A program made the translations under genes and the position numbers. Below the pieces are notes generated by a model. The model searched no databases, had not been told where the DNA came from, and saw only the letters and a program-made list of their open reading frames with translations. A stretch of DNA of 64,000 nt from NCBI RefSeq assembly GCF_000409775.1, contig NZ_KE332377.1, forward strand, positions 124,001 to 188,000, in the 5' to 3' direction. This stretch comes from Litchfieldella anticariensis FP35 = DSM 16096. GTDB taxonomy: Bacteria; Pseudomonadota; Gammaproteobacteria; Pseudomonadales; Halomonadaceae. Position 1 is the stretch's first letter. Each line of letters starts with the position of its first letter. Below, one piece after another: positions 1 to 9,820 of the stretch.

Positions 1-133
1 GTGGTGACGCGGTTCCTAGATGAATGACTGTCCACGACAGAACCCGGCTTACCGGCCGACTCCCCCCTCATGTTTCGAGCCTGAAGCATTTTCGACTGCT
101 TCATTATCGTTTGCCGCCTTCTTCGAGTACCGC

Positions 134-1090
134 ATGTCGCCATCCGAAACCGCTTCGTCTTCCGCCTCTTATCGCCATGCCAGTGTGCTGCTAGACGGAG
201 CCGTGGAGGCCTTGGTACATGACCCAGCCGGAGCTTATCTGGATGGTACCTTCGGTCGAGGTGGTCATTCGCGGGCGATTCTCGAACGTCTGGCGCCGAA
301 AGGGCGGCTGTTAGCTGTCGATCGCGACCCCCAGGCGCTGGCCGAGGCCCGTACCATCGAAGATCCTCGCTTCACTATCGAGCAAGGGGAGTTCGCTCGC
401 CTGGGAGCGTTGGCCGAGCGACATGGCTTGCATGGCAGACTGTCCGGAATTCTGCTCGACATCGGGGTGTCGTCGCCACAGCTCGATGACCCCGAGCGTG
501 GCTTCAGTTTTCTGCGTGATGGGCCGCTTGATATGCGCATGGACCCAACCCGTGGGGAAACCGCTGCCGATTGGCTGGCCAAGGCCAGTGCTGAAGATAT
601 CGCGTGGGTCTTCAAGACATACGGAGAAGAGCGTTTCGCCAAACGTCTTGCCAGGGCTATCGTTGAGAGACGTCGCGAGCGAGGCTTTGAGCGTACCCAG
701 GATCTAGCCGAGGTGATCAAGGTGGCTCATCCCGCTTGGGAAAAGGGCAAGCACCCGGCAACGCGTGCGTTCCAGGCAATGCGCATTCATATCAATGGTG
801 AACTCGAGCAACTCGATGCTGCGCTAGATGCAGCACTTGAGGCGCTTGCCCCCGGTGGGCATCTGGTGGTGATCAGCTTCCACTCGCTTGAAGACCGACG
901 TGTCAAACGGTTTATTCGCGATCACGTCCGAGGCGATATGCACTTGCCACGCGGCATTCCGGTTCGAGACGATCAAATTGTCAGGCGCCTCGAGCCAATG
1001 GGTAAGGCTCAGCGCCCGGGCTCCGAGGAGATAGACGCCAACCCCCGCGCTCGCAGCGCCGTCATGCGAGTCGCGCGCAAACGCGTTTGA
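134..1090 (+). CDS. rsmH: 16S rRNA (cytosine1402-N4)-methyltransferase RsmH
   Basis: Methylates N4 of C1402 in 16S rRNA with S-adenosylmethionine, in the cytoplasm. The 318-residue product has the SAM-binding [10 protein letters not shown] at residues 37-46, a [14 protein letters not shown] motif near residue 110 and the family signature [15 protein letters not shown] at 247-261. The reading frame is open back to an ATG at position 20, but the 38 extra residues are Pro/Ser/Phe-rich and unlike the family, so I choose the ATG at 134, just before the conserved [10 protein letters not shown]. No good ribosome site precedes either start. It is the first complete gene of the dcw cluster; mraZ would be expected just upstream, outside the window. 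Confidence 0.95.
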   Translation: MSPSETASSSASYRHASVLLDGAVEALVHDPAGAYLDGTFGRGGHSRAILERLAPKGRLLAVDRDPQALAEARTIEDPRFTIEQGEFARLGALAERHGLHGRLSGILLDIGVSSPQLDDPERGFSFLRDGPLDMRMDPTRGETAADWLAKASAEDIAWVFKTYGEERFAKRLARAIVERRRERGFERTQDLAEVIKVAHPAWEKGKHPATRAFQAMRIHINGELEQLDAALDAALEALAPGGHLVVISFHSLEDRRVKRFIRDHVRGDMHLPRGIPVRDDQIVRRLEPMGKAQRPGSEEIDANPRARSAVMRVARKRV

Positions 1091-1099
1091 GGTCTAGTC

Positions 1100-1423
1100 A
1101 TGAATCAGGGACGTTCCTTCATTCTCACCAGCGACTGGCATTTCGGAGCTCGTTCGAAGTGGCGGCTGCTCGTGGTGGCGGTGTTGGTGCTATTGGTGTT
1201 GGCCAGTGCAATGGCAGTGATCACCGCCAGCCATTTGACCCGTGAGCAGTATGCGCGCCTACAGCGTCTCGAGCGTGAGCAGAATCAATTGCAGACTGAA
1301 TGGGGGCAATTGTTGCTGGAGGAAAGTGCCTGGTCGTCACCGGCGCGAATCGAGCGGCTGGCCACTGAGCGTCTCGAAATGCGGGTACCGGATGTCAGTG
1401 AAGTAGAGGTCATTCGGCCATGA
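1100..1423 (+). CDS. ftsL: Cell division protein FtsL
   Basis: Small bitopic divisome protein that forms a complex with FtsB and FtsQ and helps activate FtsWI. The product is 107 residues, the usual size. It has a short cytoplasmic N-terminus, one membrane segment at about residues 22-44, then a periplasmic coiled-coil stretch rich in Glu, Gln and Leu. It lies 9 bases after rsmH and its stop overlaps the ftsI start by four bases. Sequence alone would be weak evidence because FtsL diverges, but size, topology and position between rsmH and ftsI make the call secure. Confidence 0.92.
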   Translation: MNQGRSFILTSDWHFGARSKWRLLVVAVLVLLVLASAMAVITASHLTREQYARLQRLEREQNQLQTEWGQLLLEESAWSSPARIERLATERLEMRVPDVSEVEVIRP

Positions 1424-3147
1424 AAGCCGATGTTCGTGAAGCGGTGACTTCTCGCCGGCCACCCCCTATGCAACCGCTGGGCAGTGGGCGCTACGTATTC
1501 ATTTTGGTGCTGGTGGTATTGGCGTTAGGCCTGCTAATGGGTCGCATTGTCGATTTGCATGTCATCGATCGTTCTTTTCTGCAGGGACAAGGGGATGCGC
1601 GTACCCTGCGCGTTGAACCCATCAGTGCCCACCGCGGCATGATCACTGATCGTCATGGCGAACCGCTGGCGATTTCCACGCCGGTCGTCAGCCTTTGGGC
1701 CAACCCCCAGGAGCTACCACCCGACAATATTCAGCGACTGATGCTGACTCGGGCATTGGGTCTGGACCTGGACGACTTCAATGCCAGGGTCGAGCGCTTC
1801 AGTGAACGCGAGTTCATGTATCTGCGACGCCAGATGACACCCAGAGCCGCTCAGCAGGTGCTTGACCTGGATTTACCCGGTGTCTACTCGCAGAACGAAT
1901 ACAAGCGTTACTACCCCGCCGGTGAAGTCACAGCCCAGTTGCTTGGTGTGACCAACGTCGACGACCAAGGGCAGGAGGGGCTCGAGCTGGCCTACCACTC
2001 CTACTTGGCAGGTACCCCCGGTCAGCGCCGGGTGCTCAAGGATCGCAAGGGGCGTTTGGTGCGCGATCTGCACCTGCTACGTGAAGCCAAGCCTGGTGGC
2101 GATCTCGTGCTGGCCATCGATCAGCGCCTGCAATATATGGCCTACCGCGAACTCAAGGCGGCAGTGGCCGAGCATGATGCCGATGGTGGGACATTGGTAA
2201 TGATGGATGCCCGTACCGGCGAGGTGTTGGCGATGGCCAATCAACCTTCCTACAATCCCAACGATCGTACCGGCCTGGACCCCCGGGGGTTGCGCAACCA
2301 GGCGATCGTCGATGTCTTCGAACCTGGTTCGGTGATGAAGCCATTGTCCATGTCGGCTGCCCTGGAAAGCGGTGAATTCGAACCCGATACCGTGGTGGAT
2401 ACGTCCCCTGGTTGGATGCGCCTCGACAACCGTTTCACCATTCGTGATTTTCGTAACTATGGGGATTTGACGCTCGCCGGAATTCTCGAGAAATCGTCGA
2501 ATATTGGTATGACGCGTATTGCGCTGGAACTCGGCGCAACCACAGTGGTGGACAAGTATCAGGAGCTAGGGCTAGGACAGGCGCTGGGCACCGGCTTTCC
2601 GGGAGAGGCATCGGGTAGCTTGCCGGCACCGGTGTACTGGTCGGATAGCCAGCGTGCGACTCTAGCCTATGGCTATGGTCTATCGGTATCCGCCCTACAG
2701 TTGGCCAGTGCCTATACCACCATTGCCAATGGTGGTCGACGTTTACCCCCGTCGCTGTTGAAGCTCTCCGAGTCACCCGAGGGGATACCCGCCATTGCCC
2801 CTGAAGTGGCGAACGATCTGCTGCGAATGCTGGAGCAGGTCGTTCAGCCAGGGACTGGCGCACGTCGTGCCATGGTGCCTGGCTATCGTGTGGCGGGCAA
2901 GACCGGCACAGTGCGTAAAACCTCGAGTGAAGGCTATCAGGAGGATGCCTACCGCAGCGTCTTCGCCGGCATTGCCCCGGTTTCCGATCCGCGTATCGTC
3001 ACTGTGGTGATGATCGACCACCCGCGCGGTGACGAATATTATGGCGGTGCCGTTGCGGCTCCCGTGTTCTCAAGGGTGGCCGGCAGTGCCTTGCGCCTGC
3101 TAGATGTGCCTCCCGATCAGCACGAATCGGCACTGACCGCGCCATGA
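1420..3147 (+). CDS. ftsI: Peptidoglycan D,D-transpeptidase FtsI (PBP3)
   Basis: Septal peptidoglycan transpeptidase, a class B penicillin-binding protein and beta-lactam target. The 575-residue product has a short cytoplasmic tail, one membrane anchor at about residues 26-47, a pedestal domain and a transpeptidase domain. The three active-site motifs are intact: SVMK with the nucleophile Ser304, SSN at 359-361 and KTGT at 494-497. Start ATG overlaps the ftsL stop; the stop overlaps the open frame leading into murE. Length matches gammaproteobacterial FtsI (about 570-590). Confidence 0.97.
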   Translation: MKADVREAVTSRRPPPMQPLGSGRYVFILVLVVLALGLLMGRIVDLHVIDRSFLQGQGDARTLRVEPISAHRGMITDRHGEPLAISTPVVSLWANPQELPPDNIQRLMLTRALGLDLDDFNARVERFSEREFMYLRRQMTPRAAQQVLDLDLPGVYSQNEYKRYYPAGEVTAQLLGVTNVDDQGQEGLELAYHSYLAGTPGQRRVLKDRKGRLVRDLHLLREAKPGGDLVLAIDQRLQYMAYRELKAAVAEHDADGGTLVMMDARTGEVLAMANQPSYNPNDRTGLDPRGLRNQAIVDVFEPGSVMKPLSMSAALESGEFEPDTVVDTSPGWMRLDNRFTIRDFRNYGDLTLAGILEKSSNIGMTRIALELGATTVVDKYQELGLGQALGTGFPGEASGSLPAPVYWSDSQRATLAYGYGLSVSALQLASAYTTIANGGRRLPPSLLKLSESPEGIPAIAPEVANDLLRMLEQVVQPGTGARRAMVPGYRVAGKTGTVRKTSSEGYQEDAYRSVFAGIAPVSDPRIVTVVMIDHPRGDEYYGGAVAAPVFSRVAGSALRLLDVPPDQHESALTAP

Positions 3148-3194
3148 TACTGGCGTACCGGTCTCGACGTTCATCATCAGGGAGAAGCATCACA

Positions 3195-4718
3195 ATGCAG
3201 GTCGAGTGTCAGCAACTCATCGAGAGCCTCGAGCGCTTGTGGCCTGGAGTCACCGCGACCTGGCCAGTGACGGTCGGAGGCTTATTGCGCCTGGTGCTCG
3301 ACAGCCGGGAGTTGGCTCCCGGTGATGTTTTCGTGGCGGTGCCCGGTGTACACACCGATGGCCGCGATCATATCGTACAGGCACTGGCCGCTGGAGCGGC
3401 TCTGGTGCTTTGCCACCATGACGACAGTGCTGCAGTGGCCGACGCTGAGAATCCTCGCATTCTGCATCTGCCTGGTCTCAAGATGCGGCAAGGCGAGTTG
3501 GGGCGGTTATTGTTCGACGTGCCCGATGGCCTCGAACTGATCGGTGTTACCGGAACCAATGGCAAGAGTTCCGTCACCCACTATATCGCTGCGCTCAGCG
3601 AGGCATTGGGACGCCCGTGTGGTCTGATTGGCACCTTAGGATATGGGCGTCCCGATCATCTGCGGGATGCCGGACTGACGACACCGGGGCCGCTGGCCTT
3701 GCAAGCCTACCTTGGAGAAATGGCCGCCGATGGCATTACGCGGGTGGCCATGGAAGTGTCTTCCCATGCTCTCGAACAGCAACGCCTGGAAGGCTGTCAT
3801 CTGAGTGTTGGTGTTTTCACCAATCTGAGTCGCGATCATCTTGATTACCATGGCAGCATGGCTGCTTATGCTGCTTCCAAGGCACAGCTCTTCAAACGCG
3901 CTGAGCTAGAACTGGCGGTGGTCAATGCCGACGATTCACTCGCCCGCCTGATGCTCGCCGGATTGGGAGCCGGTGTACGTGTATTGGCCACAGGTCAGGA
4001 CGAAGTCACCACGCTGCGAGTACTCGAATGGCTGCCTCATGAGTCAGGTCAGCGTGCCTTGATTGCTGGCCCGGAAGGTGAATTCGTCCTGGATTTGCCA
4101 CTGATGGGACGCTTCAACCTGGATAACGTGCTATTGGCTATGGCAGTGCTCCATGGTCGGGGTGAAAGTCTGGAGACCCTGAGAGTTGCTGCCGGCCGCC
4201 TGACTCCTGTGCCAGGGCGCATGCAACTGCTCGTCAAGGCTAATTTGCCAAGTGTCGTAGTCGATTACGCCCACACGCCAGATGCGCTGGACAATGCCTT
4301 GCAAGCACTGCGCGCCCATCTTGGTAGGAGTGGGAGCCAAGCGCGTGGGCGCTTGTGGTGCCTATTCGGTTGTGGTGGCGAGCGCGACACCGGCAAACGT
4401 CCCCTCATGGGGCAGGTCGCCGAGGCCAGAGCCGAGCGATTGGTAATTACCGATGACAATCCGCGCCATGAGCCAGCCGAGGCAATTCGGCAACAGATTC
4501 TCGAGGGGGTATCACCCAGTGCTCGTCAGGCCGCTTGGGTGATCGCCGGACGTCAAGCAGCGATAGAACGGACGATTGCTGAGGCCGATGTCGAGGATGT
4601 CATCCTGATTGCCGGGAAGGGACACGAGTCTTATCAGGACATCTCCGGTGTTCGCCATCCTTTCTCGGATGTCGCGATAGCCGAATCGGCCCTCTCGCAG
4701 CGGGAGGGAAGTATATGA
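3195..4718 (+). CDS. murE: UDP-MurNAc-L-Ala-D-Glu:meso-diaminopimelate ligase MurE
   Basis: Adds meso-diaminopimelate to UDP-MurNAc-dipeptide in the cytoplasm using ATP. The ATP loop GTNGKSS is at residues 120-126 and the diaminopimelate-selective DNPR motif is at 421-424, so a Gram-negative type peptide is predicted. The frame is open back to 3144, overlapping ftsI, but the ATG at 3195 follows a GGAGAAG ribosome site and gives a 507-residue protein close to the family length. Its stop overlaps the murF ATG by four bases, which suggests coupled translation. Confidence 0.96.
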   Translation: MQVECQQLIESLERLWPGVTATWPVTVGGLLRLVLDSRELAPGDVFVAVPGVHTDGRDHIVQALAAGAALVLCHHDDSAAVADAENPRILHLPGLKMRQGELGRLLFDVPDGLELIGVTGTNGKSSVTHYIAALSEALGRPCGLIGTLGYGRPDHLRDAGLTTPGPLALQAYLGEMAADGITRVAMEVSSHALEQQRLEGCHLSVGVFTNLSRDHLDYHGSMAAYAASKAQLFKRAELELAVVNADDSLARLMLAGLGAGVRVLATGQDEVTTLRVLEWLPHESGQRALIAGPEGEFVLDLPLMGRFNLDNVLLAMAVLHGRGESLETLRVAAGRLTPVPGRMQLLVKANLPSVVVDYAHTPDALDNALQALRAHLGRSGSQARGRLWCLFGCGGERDTGKRPLMGQVAEARAERLVITDDNPRHEPAEAIRQQILEGVSPSARQAAWVIAGRQAAIERTIAEADVEDVILIAGKGHESYQDISGVRHPFSDVAIAESALSQREGSI

Positions 4719-6085
4719 GTGTCTGTGGACTCGAGACCCTGAGCGAAGTGGCCAGGGCGCTGGGAGGCGATTGTCCTTCCTGTGGCGATCGGCAGGTTGC
4801 CGGTATCATTAGCGATACCCGGAATCTGGCCGAGGGCGATCTTTTCATCGCCTTGGTCGGAGAGCGCTTTGATGGGCATGATTTTCTAGCTCGAGCGCGG
4901 GAGGCGGGTGCCGTGGCTGCTGTCGTGTCGCGCCCGGTGGCAGATCCTTTGCCACAATTGGTGGTGGTCGATACGCGTTTGGCACTGGGGCTACTGGGCC
5001 ACGCACGCCGTCTGGCGTGGGGTGGTCGCTTGGCAGCAGTGACTGGCAACAGCGGTAAGACCACAGTCAAGGAGATACTTGCCGCCTTGCTTGCCCAGCA
5101 AGGAAATACATTAGCTACGCGTGGTAATCTGAATAACGATATCGGTGCGCCGTTGACGTTATTGGGATTGGACTCGACACATCGTCAGGCAGTGATCGAA
5201 TTGGGAGCCAACCATTTGGGTGAAATCGCCTGGACGACGTCATTGGCCAGGCCGGATGTCGCGGTGATCACTAATGTCACCGGTGCCCACGTAGGTGAGT
5301 TTGGTGGCATGGGGAGAATCGCCCAGGCCAAGGCCGAGATTTTGGCCGGTCTACCTAGTGGCGGTGTAGCGGTTCTCAATCGGGATGATGCCTTCTTTTC
5401 AGTTTGGCAGCATTTGGCCGTTGCACATGACGTGATCGACTTCGGTATTTCGCCCAAGGCGCGAATGAGCGCGCACGAACTGGTCGTCGACGAGTTGGGA
5501 CGCTATGCTTTCACGCTTGTGTTCGATGGTCGGGAGTTGGGACGAGTGCAATTGGCCTTGCTCGGTCGTCACAACGTGCTCAACTCGTTGGCCGCCGCCG
5601 CTGCCGCCTTGGCCATGGGGCTTGCCGAAAGTGAACTGGTAGCCGGTTTGGCCACCTTGCAGCCGCTGCCAGGTCGCATGACTGTAGTGAAAGGTATCAA
5701 GGCGACACAATTATTGGATGATACGTATAATGCCAACCCCGGTGCGGCCAAAGCGGCGTTGGAGCTTCTGGCCGAGTTGCCTGGCCCTCGGTGGTGCCTG
5801 CTGGGGGCGATGGGAGAGTTGGGGAGCGAGACCGAGCGGTTGCATGCCGAAGTTGGGCAGTATGCTCGTCAGTTGGGAATCGATGTCCTGGCCACTCTTG
5901 GCACACCTGCCAAGGCCGCGTCACTGGCTTTTGGGGAGGGAGGATGTCATTTCGAGGATTGGGAGGCGCTGGCGCGCCATGCCCGAGACCATCTACCGCC
6001 CGGAGCCAGCGTGCTGGTCAAGGGGTCGCGCAGTGCCGGAATGGAACGTCTGGTGACCGCATTGCGCTGTGACGCATCAAGGTGA
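4715..6085 (+). CDS. murF: UDP-MurNAc-tripeptide:D-Ala-D-Ala ligase MurF
   Basis: Final cytoplasmic Mur ligase, adding the D-Ala-D-Ala dipeptide to UDP-MurNAc-tripeptide. The 456-residue product has the expected three-domain layout, with GNSGKTT at residues 111-117 as the ATP loop, a GRHNVLNSLAAAAAA segment in the central domain and a C-terminal domain starting after LPGRM. Start overlaps the murE stop (ATGA). The mraY start follows within 10 bases. Confidence 0.96.
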   Translation: MSVCGLETLSEVARALGGDCPSCGDRQVAGIISDTRNLAEGDLFIALVGERFDGHDFLARAREAGAVAAVVSRPVADPLPQLVVVDTRLALGLLGHARRLAWGGRLAAVTGNSGKTTVKEILAALLAQQGNTLATRGNLNNDIGAPLTLLGLDSTHRQAVIELGANHLGEIAWTTSLARPDVAVITNVTGAHVGEFGGMGRIAQAKAEILAGLPSGGVAVLNRDDAFFSVWQHLAVAHDVIDFGISPKARMSAHELVVDELGRYAFTLVFDGRELGRVQLALLGRHNVLNSLAAAAAALAMGLAESELVAGLATLQPLPGRMTVVKGIKATQLLDDTYNANPGAAKAALELLAELPGPRWCLLGAMGELGSETERLHAEVGQYARQLGIDVLATLGTPAKAASLAFGEGGCHFEDWEALARHARDHLPPGASVLVKGSRSAGMERLVTALRCDASR

Positions 6086-6094
6086 ACGCGATAC

Positions 6095-7177
6095 ATGCTG
6101 CTTTATCTGGCTAATTTTCTGGCGCATTTCCAGAGCGCCTTCAACGTTTTCAATTACCTGACCCTGCGCATGATTCTGGGCGCTCTCACGGCGTTGCTGC
6201 TGTGTCTGTGGTTGGGTCCACCGATGATTCGCCGCCTGGTAGAGCGGCAGATTGGACAGGCAGTACGTGACGATGGGCCGCAGTCACACCTGTCCAAGGC
6301 TGGAACGCCGACCATGGGAGGGGCGATGATCCTGATGGCGATCGCCATCAGTACCCTGCTTTGGGGGGATTTGGACAATCACTATGTATGGGTGGTGTTG
6401 GTCGTGACGCTGGGCTTCGGTGCCATCGGCTGGGTTGATGACTACCGCAAGGTGGTGGAGAAGAACCCGCGTGGGCTACCGGCACGCTGGAAGTATTTCT
6501 GGCAATCGGCGATTGGCCTGGCAGCGGCGGGGGTCTTGTATGCGACCGCAACGACACCGGTGGAAACCAGCCTGATCGTACCGTTGTTCAAGGATATCGT
6601 GCTGCCGCTGGGAATTTTCTACTTGGTGTTGACCTATTTGGTGATCGTTGGGAGTTCTAATGCGGTCAACCTTACCGATGGTCTCGATGGGTTGGCCATT
6701 ATGCCCACCGTGATGGTGGCGATGGGGCTTTCGGTGTTCGCCTATGCCAGTGGCAATGCAGTATTCGCCGAGTATCTGCATATTCCCATGATACAGGGTG
6801 CCGGTGAGTTGGGTGTCTTCTGTGGCACTATTGCCGGTGCCGGACTCGGTTTTCTGTGGTTCAACACGTATCCCGCGCAGGTGTTCATGGGCGACGTCGG
6901 GGCGCTGGCGCTAGGAGCGGCGCTCGGCGTTGTCGCGGTAATCGTGCGCCAGGAGATCGTGCTGTTCATCATGGGAGGGGTTTTCGTCATGGAAACCGTG
7001 TCCGTAATCCTGCAGGTTGGCTCCTACAAGCTGACCGGACGGCGTATCTTCCGTATGGCCCCTCTACATCACCACTTCGAGCTCAAAGGCTGGCCGGAAC
7101 CGAGAGTCATCGTCAGATTCTGGATCATTACCGTGGTTCTGGTGTTGCTGGGGCTGGCGACTCTCAAGATTCGTTGA
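6095..7177 (+). CDS. mraY: Phospho-MurNAc-pentapeptide transferase MraY
   Basis: Integral membrane enzyme that moves phospho-MurNAc-pentapeptide from UDP to undecaprenyl phosphate, making lipid I. The 360-residue product has about ten hydrophobic segments. Family signatures visible are the GTPTMGG motif early on, [10 protein letters not shown], the catalytic-loop [10 protein letters not shown], and HHHFELKGW near the C-terminus. Length equals that of E. coli MraY. It sits in the usual murF-mraY-murD order. Confidence 0.97.
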   Translation: MLLYLANFLAHFQSAFNVFNYLTLRMILGALTALLLCLWLGPPMIRRLVERQIGQAVRDDGPQSHLSKAGTPTMGGAMILMAIAISTLLWGDLDNHYVWVVLVVTLGFGAIGWVDDYRKVVEKNPRGLPARWKYFWQSAIGLAAAGVLYATATTPVETSLIVPLFKDIVLPLGIFYLVLTYLVIVGSSNAVNLTDGLDGLAIMPTVMVAMGLSVFAYASGNAVFAEYLHIPMIQGAGELGVFCGTIAGAGLGFLWFNTYPAQVFMGDVGALALGAALGVVAVIVRQEIVLFIMGGVFVMETVSVILQVGSYKLTGRRIFRMAPLHHHFELKGWPEPRVIVRFWIITVVLVLLGLATLKIR

Positions 7178-7223
7178 TGTATGCGGTATGGTGAAGCCTT
7201 GGGACGGATTCGAGGTAGGCGGA

Positions 7224-8612
7224 ATGCATAAGGTGCCGGCGGGCGTGACCTTGGTCGTGGGATTGGGTGTATCAGGGCGCGCAATCGCGCGGCATCTGAC
7301 TCGCAAGGGAGTTCCCTACATGGTCGCCGATACACGTACCGCTCCTCCAGGGCTGGACGATTTCCGCGCTGCTCATCCTGATGTCGAAATACATTGTGGC
7401 CCGCTGACGCAGCTCGATCTTAGTGAAGTCGGGGAGGTCGTGCTCAGCCCAGGAGTGGCTCCCGATACACCTGGACTCGATAGCCTCGTGGGGCGCGTGC
7501 ACGATGCTTCCGGTGAGTCGCTGGTGGTTGGCGAGATCGCTTTGTTCGTCCGCGATTGCCAGGCACCGATCGCTGCCATTACTGGTTCGAATGCCAAGTC
7601 CACGGTTACCACACTGCTGGGGGAAATGGCGCGTGCCGCTGGGTGGAACGTGGCGGTAGGGGGGAATCTTGGTACCCCAGCACTGGATCTGCTACACGAC
7701 CTGCCTGATGCCGACCTCTATGTGCTCGAACTGTCCAGCTTTCAGCTCGAAACCACTCCCTGCTTGAGTGCCGAGACAGCGGCTTTTCTCAACCTCTCCG
7801 ATGACCACCTCGATCGCCATGGCGATATGAGCGGCTATCGCGCTGCCAAGCTATCTATCTTCCGGAGTGCTCGGCATGGTGTGATCAATGCTGAGGATCC
7901 CATGACTTGGCCAGAGGTCAGCATGCCGGCACTGGATCGGTTTACGACGCACGCCCCCCTCAACAATGAATGGGGCGTCGCCGAATATGACGATGGCAGC
8001 GGTGAAACCGATTGGCTAATGTACGGCAGCGAGCCGCTGCTACCTTGCCATGCGCTGCGGCTCAAGGGGCGCCACAACCAGGCCAATGCGTTGGCGGCTC
8101 TTGCGATGGGCAGACATTTGGGGCTGCCCATGCCGGCGATGCTGGGAGCGTTGGAGCGGTTCTCGGGGTTGCCACATCGAGGTGAGGTGGTGGCCGAAAT
8201 GAAGGGAGTTATCTGGATCAACGATTCCAAGGGAACCAACGTTGGTGCGACGCTGGCAGCTATCGATGGAGTGGGAGCAACACTGTCCGGCAAACTGATC
8301 CTGCTGGCCGGCGGGGTGGGTAAAGGCGCCGATTTTACCCCTCTGGCAATGCCATTGGCCCGCTACGCACGTGAAGCGATACTCTTCGGGCGTGATGCCG
8401 AATCGCTGCAGTGTGCTTTGCAGGATGAGGTGCCGACTTGCCGAGTCACCGACCTGATCGCAGCCATGGAGCGCGCGGCAAGTATTGCCGAATCGGGGGA
8501 TTGCGTGTTGCTGTCGCCGGCCTGCGCCAGCCTTGATCAGTTCGTCAATTACCAGGAACGTGGCGAGACGTTTCGTCGCTGGGTGCACGAGCGACTGGGG
8601 AGGCAAGGGTGA
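7224..8612 (+). CDS. murD: UDP-MurNAc-L-alanine:D-glutamate ligase MurD
   Basis: Adds D-glutamate to UDP-MurNAc-L-Ala. The ATP loop reads TGSNAKSTVTT, with Ala in place of the more common Gly, as is also found in pseudomonads. A VLELSSFQLE motif follows. An upstream in-frame ATG lies at 7188, but the ATG at 7224 has a better ribosome site (GAGGTAGG) and directly precedes the KVPAGVTLVVGLGVSG nucleotide-fold strand, so I prefer the 462-residue form. The stop overlaps the GTG start of ftsW by four bases. Confidence 0.95.
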   Translation: MHKVPAGVTLVVGLGVSGRAIARHLTRKGVPYMVADTRTAPPGLDDFRAAHPDVEIHCGPLTQLDLSEVGEVVLSPGVAPDTPGLDSLVGRVHDASGESLVVGEIALFVRDCQAPIAAITGSNAKSTVTTLLGEMARAAGWNVAVGGNLGTPALDLLHDLPDADLYVLELSSFQLETTPCLSAETAAFLNLSDDHLDRHGDMSGYRAAKLSIFRSARHGVINAEDPMTWPEVSMPALDRFTTHAPLNNEWGVAEYDDGSGETDWLMYGSEPLLPCHALRLKGRHNQANALAALAMGRHLGLPMPAMLGALERFSGLPHRGEVVAEMKGVIWINDSKGTNVGATLAAIDGVGATLSGKLILLAGGVGKGADFTPLAMPLARYAREAILFGRDAESLQCALQDEVPTCRVTDLIAAMERAASIAESGDCVLLSPACASLDQFVNYQERGETFRRWVHERLGRQG

Positions 8613-9820
8613 CCGACAGCAAGACACGATTTCCAGCATTTGACCAGCCTTGCGATGGCTGGTTGATGGTCGCTGCCCTCTCCTTGTTGCTGATTGGCTG
8701 GGTAATGGTGACATCGGCTTCGACGGAAGTTGCGTCGGGGCTGACCGGCAATCCTTATTATTTCAGTATTCGCCACGGTATCTTCGTGATCGTATCGTTG
8801 CTGGCCGCCTTGTTGGTAACGCGCGTACCCTTGGCCTGGTGGCGGGTCAATGGCCCCTTCCTGCTGCTGGTGGGTATGGCATTGCTGGTTCTGGTGTTAT
8901 TGGTCGGTCGTGAGATCAATGGTAGCAAGCGCTGGCTGTCGGTTCCCGGCGTTCCCTTCAATTTGCAGGCATCCGAAGTCGCCAAGTTATGCCTGATTAC
9001 CTACATGGCAGGTTACTTGGAACGCTTTCTGCCGCAGGTCCGGCGCGAGTGGGGTGCCTTCATGCGGCCACTGGCGGTCATGGCGGTGATTGCCCTGCTG
9101 CTGATTCTCGAGCCCGACTATGGGGCCGTGGTAGTCATGACCGGCTGCGTGATGGGGATGTTGTTGATGGCAGGTGCCCCCCTCGGCCGCTTCGTGATGT
9201 TGATGCTGGGGGTGGCGGCCTTGGGGTTTTATGTTGCCATTGCCGAGCCCTATCGTTTGGCTCGACTGACCAGTTTCGCTGACCCTTGGGCGGATCAGTT
9301 CGCCAGTGGCTATCAGTTGACTCAGGCGCTGATCGCGTATGGCCGCGGTCATTGGTTGGGGTTGGGACTGGGTAACAGTGTTCAGAAGCTCTTTTACCTT
9401 CCCGAAGCGCATACCGACTTCGTGTTCGCGGTGATAGCAGAGGAGCTGGGGCTGTTCGGAGCCATCGCCGTGGTAGCTCTATTCGCACTACTGATCTACC
9501 GCGCACTGGTGGTCGGGCGGCGCGCCGAACTGGCCCAACTACCATTCGCCGCTTATCTCAGCTACGGCATCGCTTTCATCATCGGTTCCCAAGCCTTCAT
9601 CAATATCGCCGTGAGTACCGGTATGTTGCCAACCAAGGGGCTGACCTTGCCACTACTCAGTTATGGGGGGTCCAGTTTGTTGGTCAGTAGCATCATGGTG
9701 GGGATTTTGCTTCGTGTCGATATAGAAACCCGCCGGGCGATAAGACGAGCCAGCCCGGCCGCACCAAAAGCTAGTTCATCCGCTTCCTCTTCTCTTTCTC
9801 GACAAGGAACTCGCAAGTGA
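8609..9820 (+). CDS. ftsW: Septal peptidoglycan glycosyltransferase FtsW
   Basis: SEDS-family polymerase that works with FtsI at the septum. The 403-residue product has about ten membrane segments and family signatures NGSKRWL, ILEPDYG, the AEELG motif in the large loop region and LLSYGGSSLL near the end. It begins at GTG overlapping the murD stop and ends overlapping the murG GTG. A Ser/Ala-rich C-terminal tail of about 25 residues is probably cytoplasmic and disordered. Confidence 0.96.
   Translation: MTDSKTRFPAFDQPCDGWLMVAALSLLLIGWVMVTSASTEVASGLTGNPYYFSIRHGIFVIVSLLAALLVTRVPLAWWRVNGPFLLLVGMALLVLVLLVGREINGSKRWLSVPGVPFNLQASEVAKLCLITYMAGYLERFLPQVRREWGAFMRPLAVMAVIALLLILEPDYGAVVVMTGCVMGMLLMAGAPLGRFVMLMLGVAALGFYVAIAEPYRLARLTSFADPWADQFASGYQLTQALIAYGRGHWLGLGLGNSVQKLFYLPEAHTDFVFAVIAEELGLFGAIAVVALFALLIYRALVVGRRAELAQLPFAAYLSYGIAFIIGSQAFINIAVSTGMLPTKGLTLPLLSYGGSSLLVSSIMVGILLRVDIETRRAIRRASPAAPKASSSASSSLSRQGTRK

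Noticed and set aside
1-27. Possible 3' end of mraZ
   Set aside because: mraZ is expected here, but only up to 27 bases precede a stop in any frame (for example VVTRFLDE), too little to identify it.
8040-8714. 224-residue minus-strand frame opposite murD and ftsW
   Set aside because: Shadow of two secure genes; no plausible start signal or domain.
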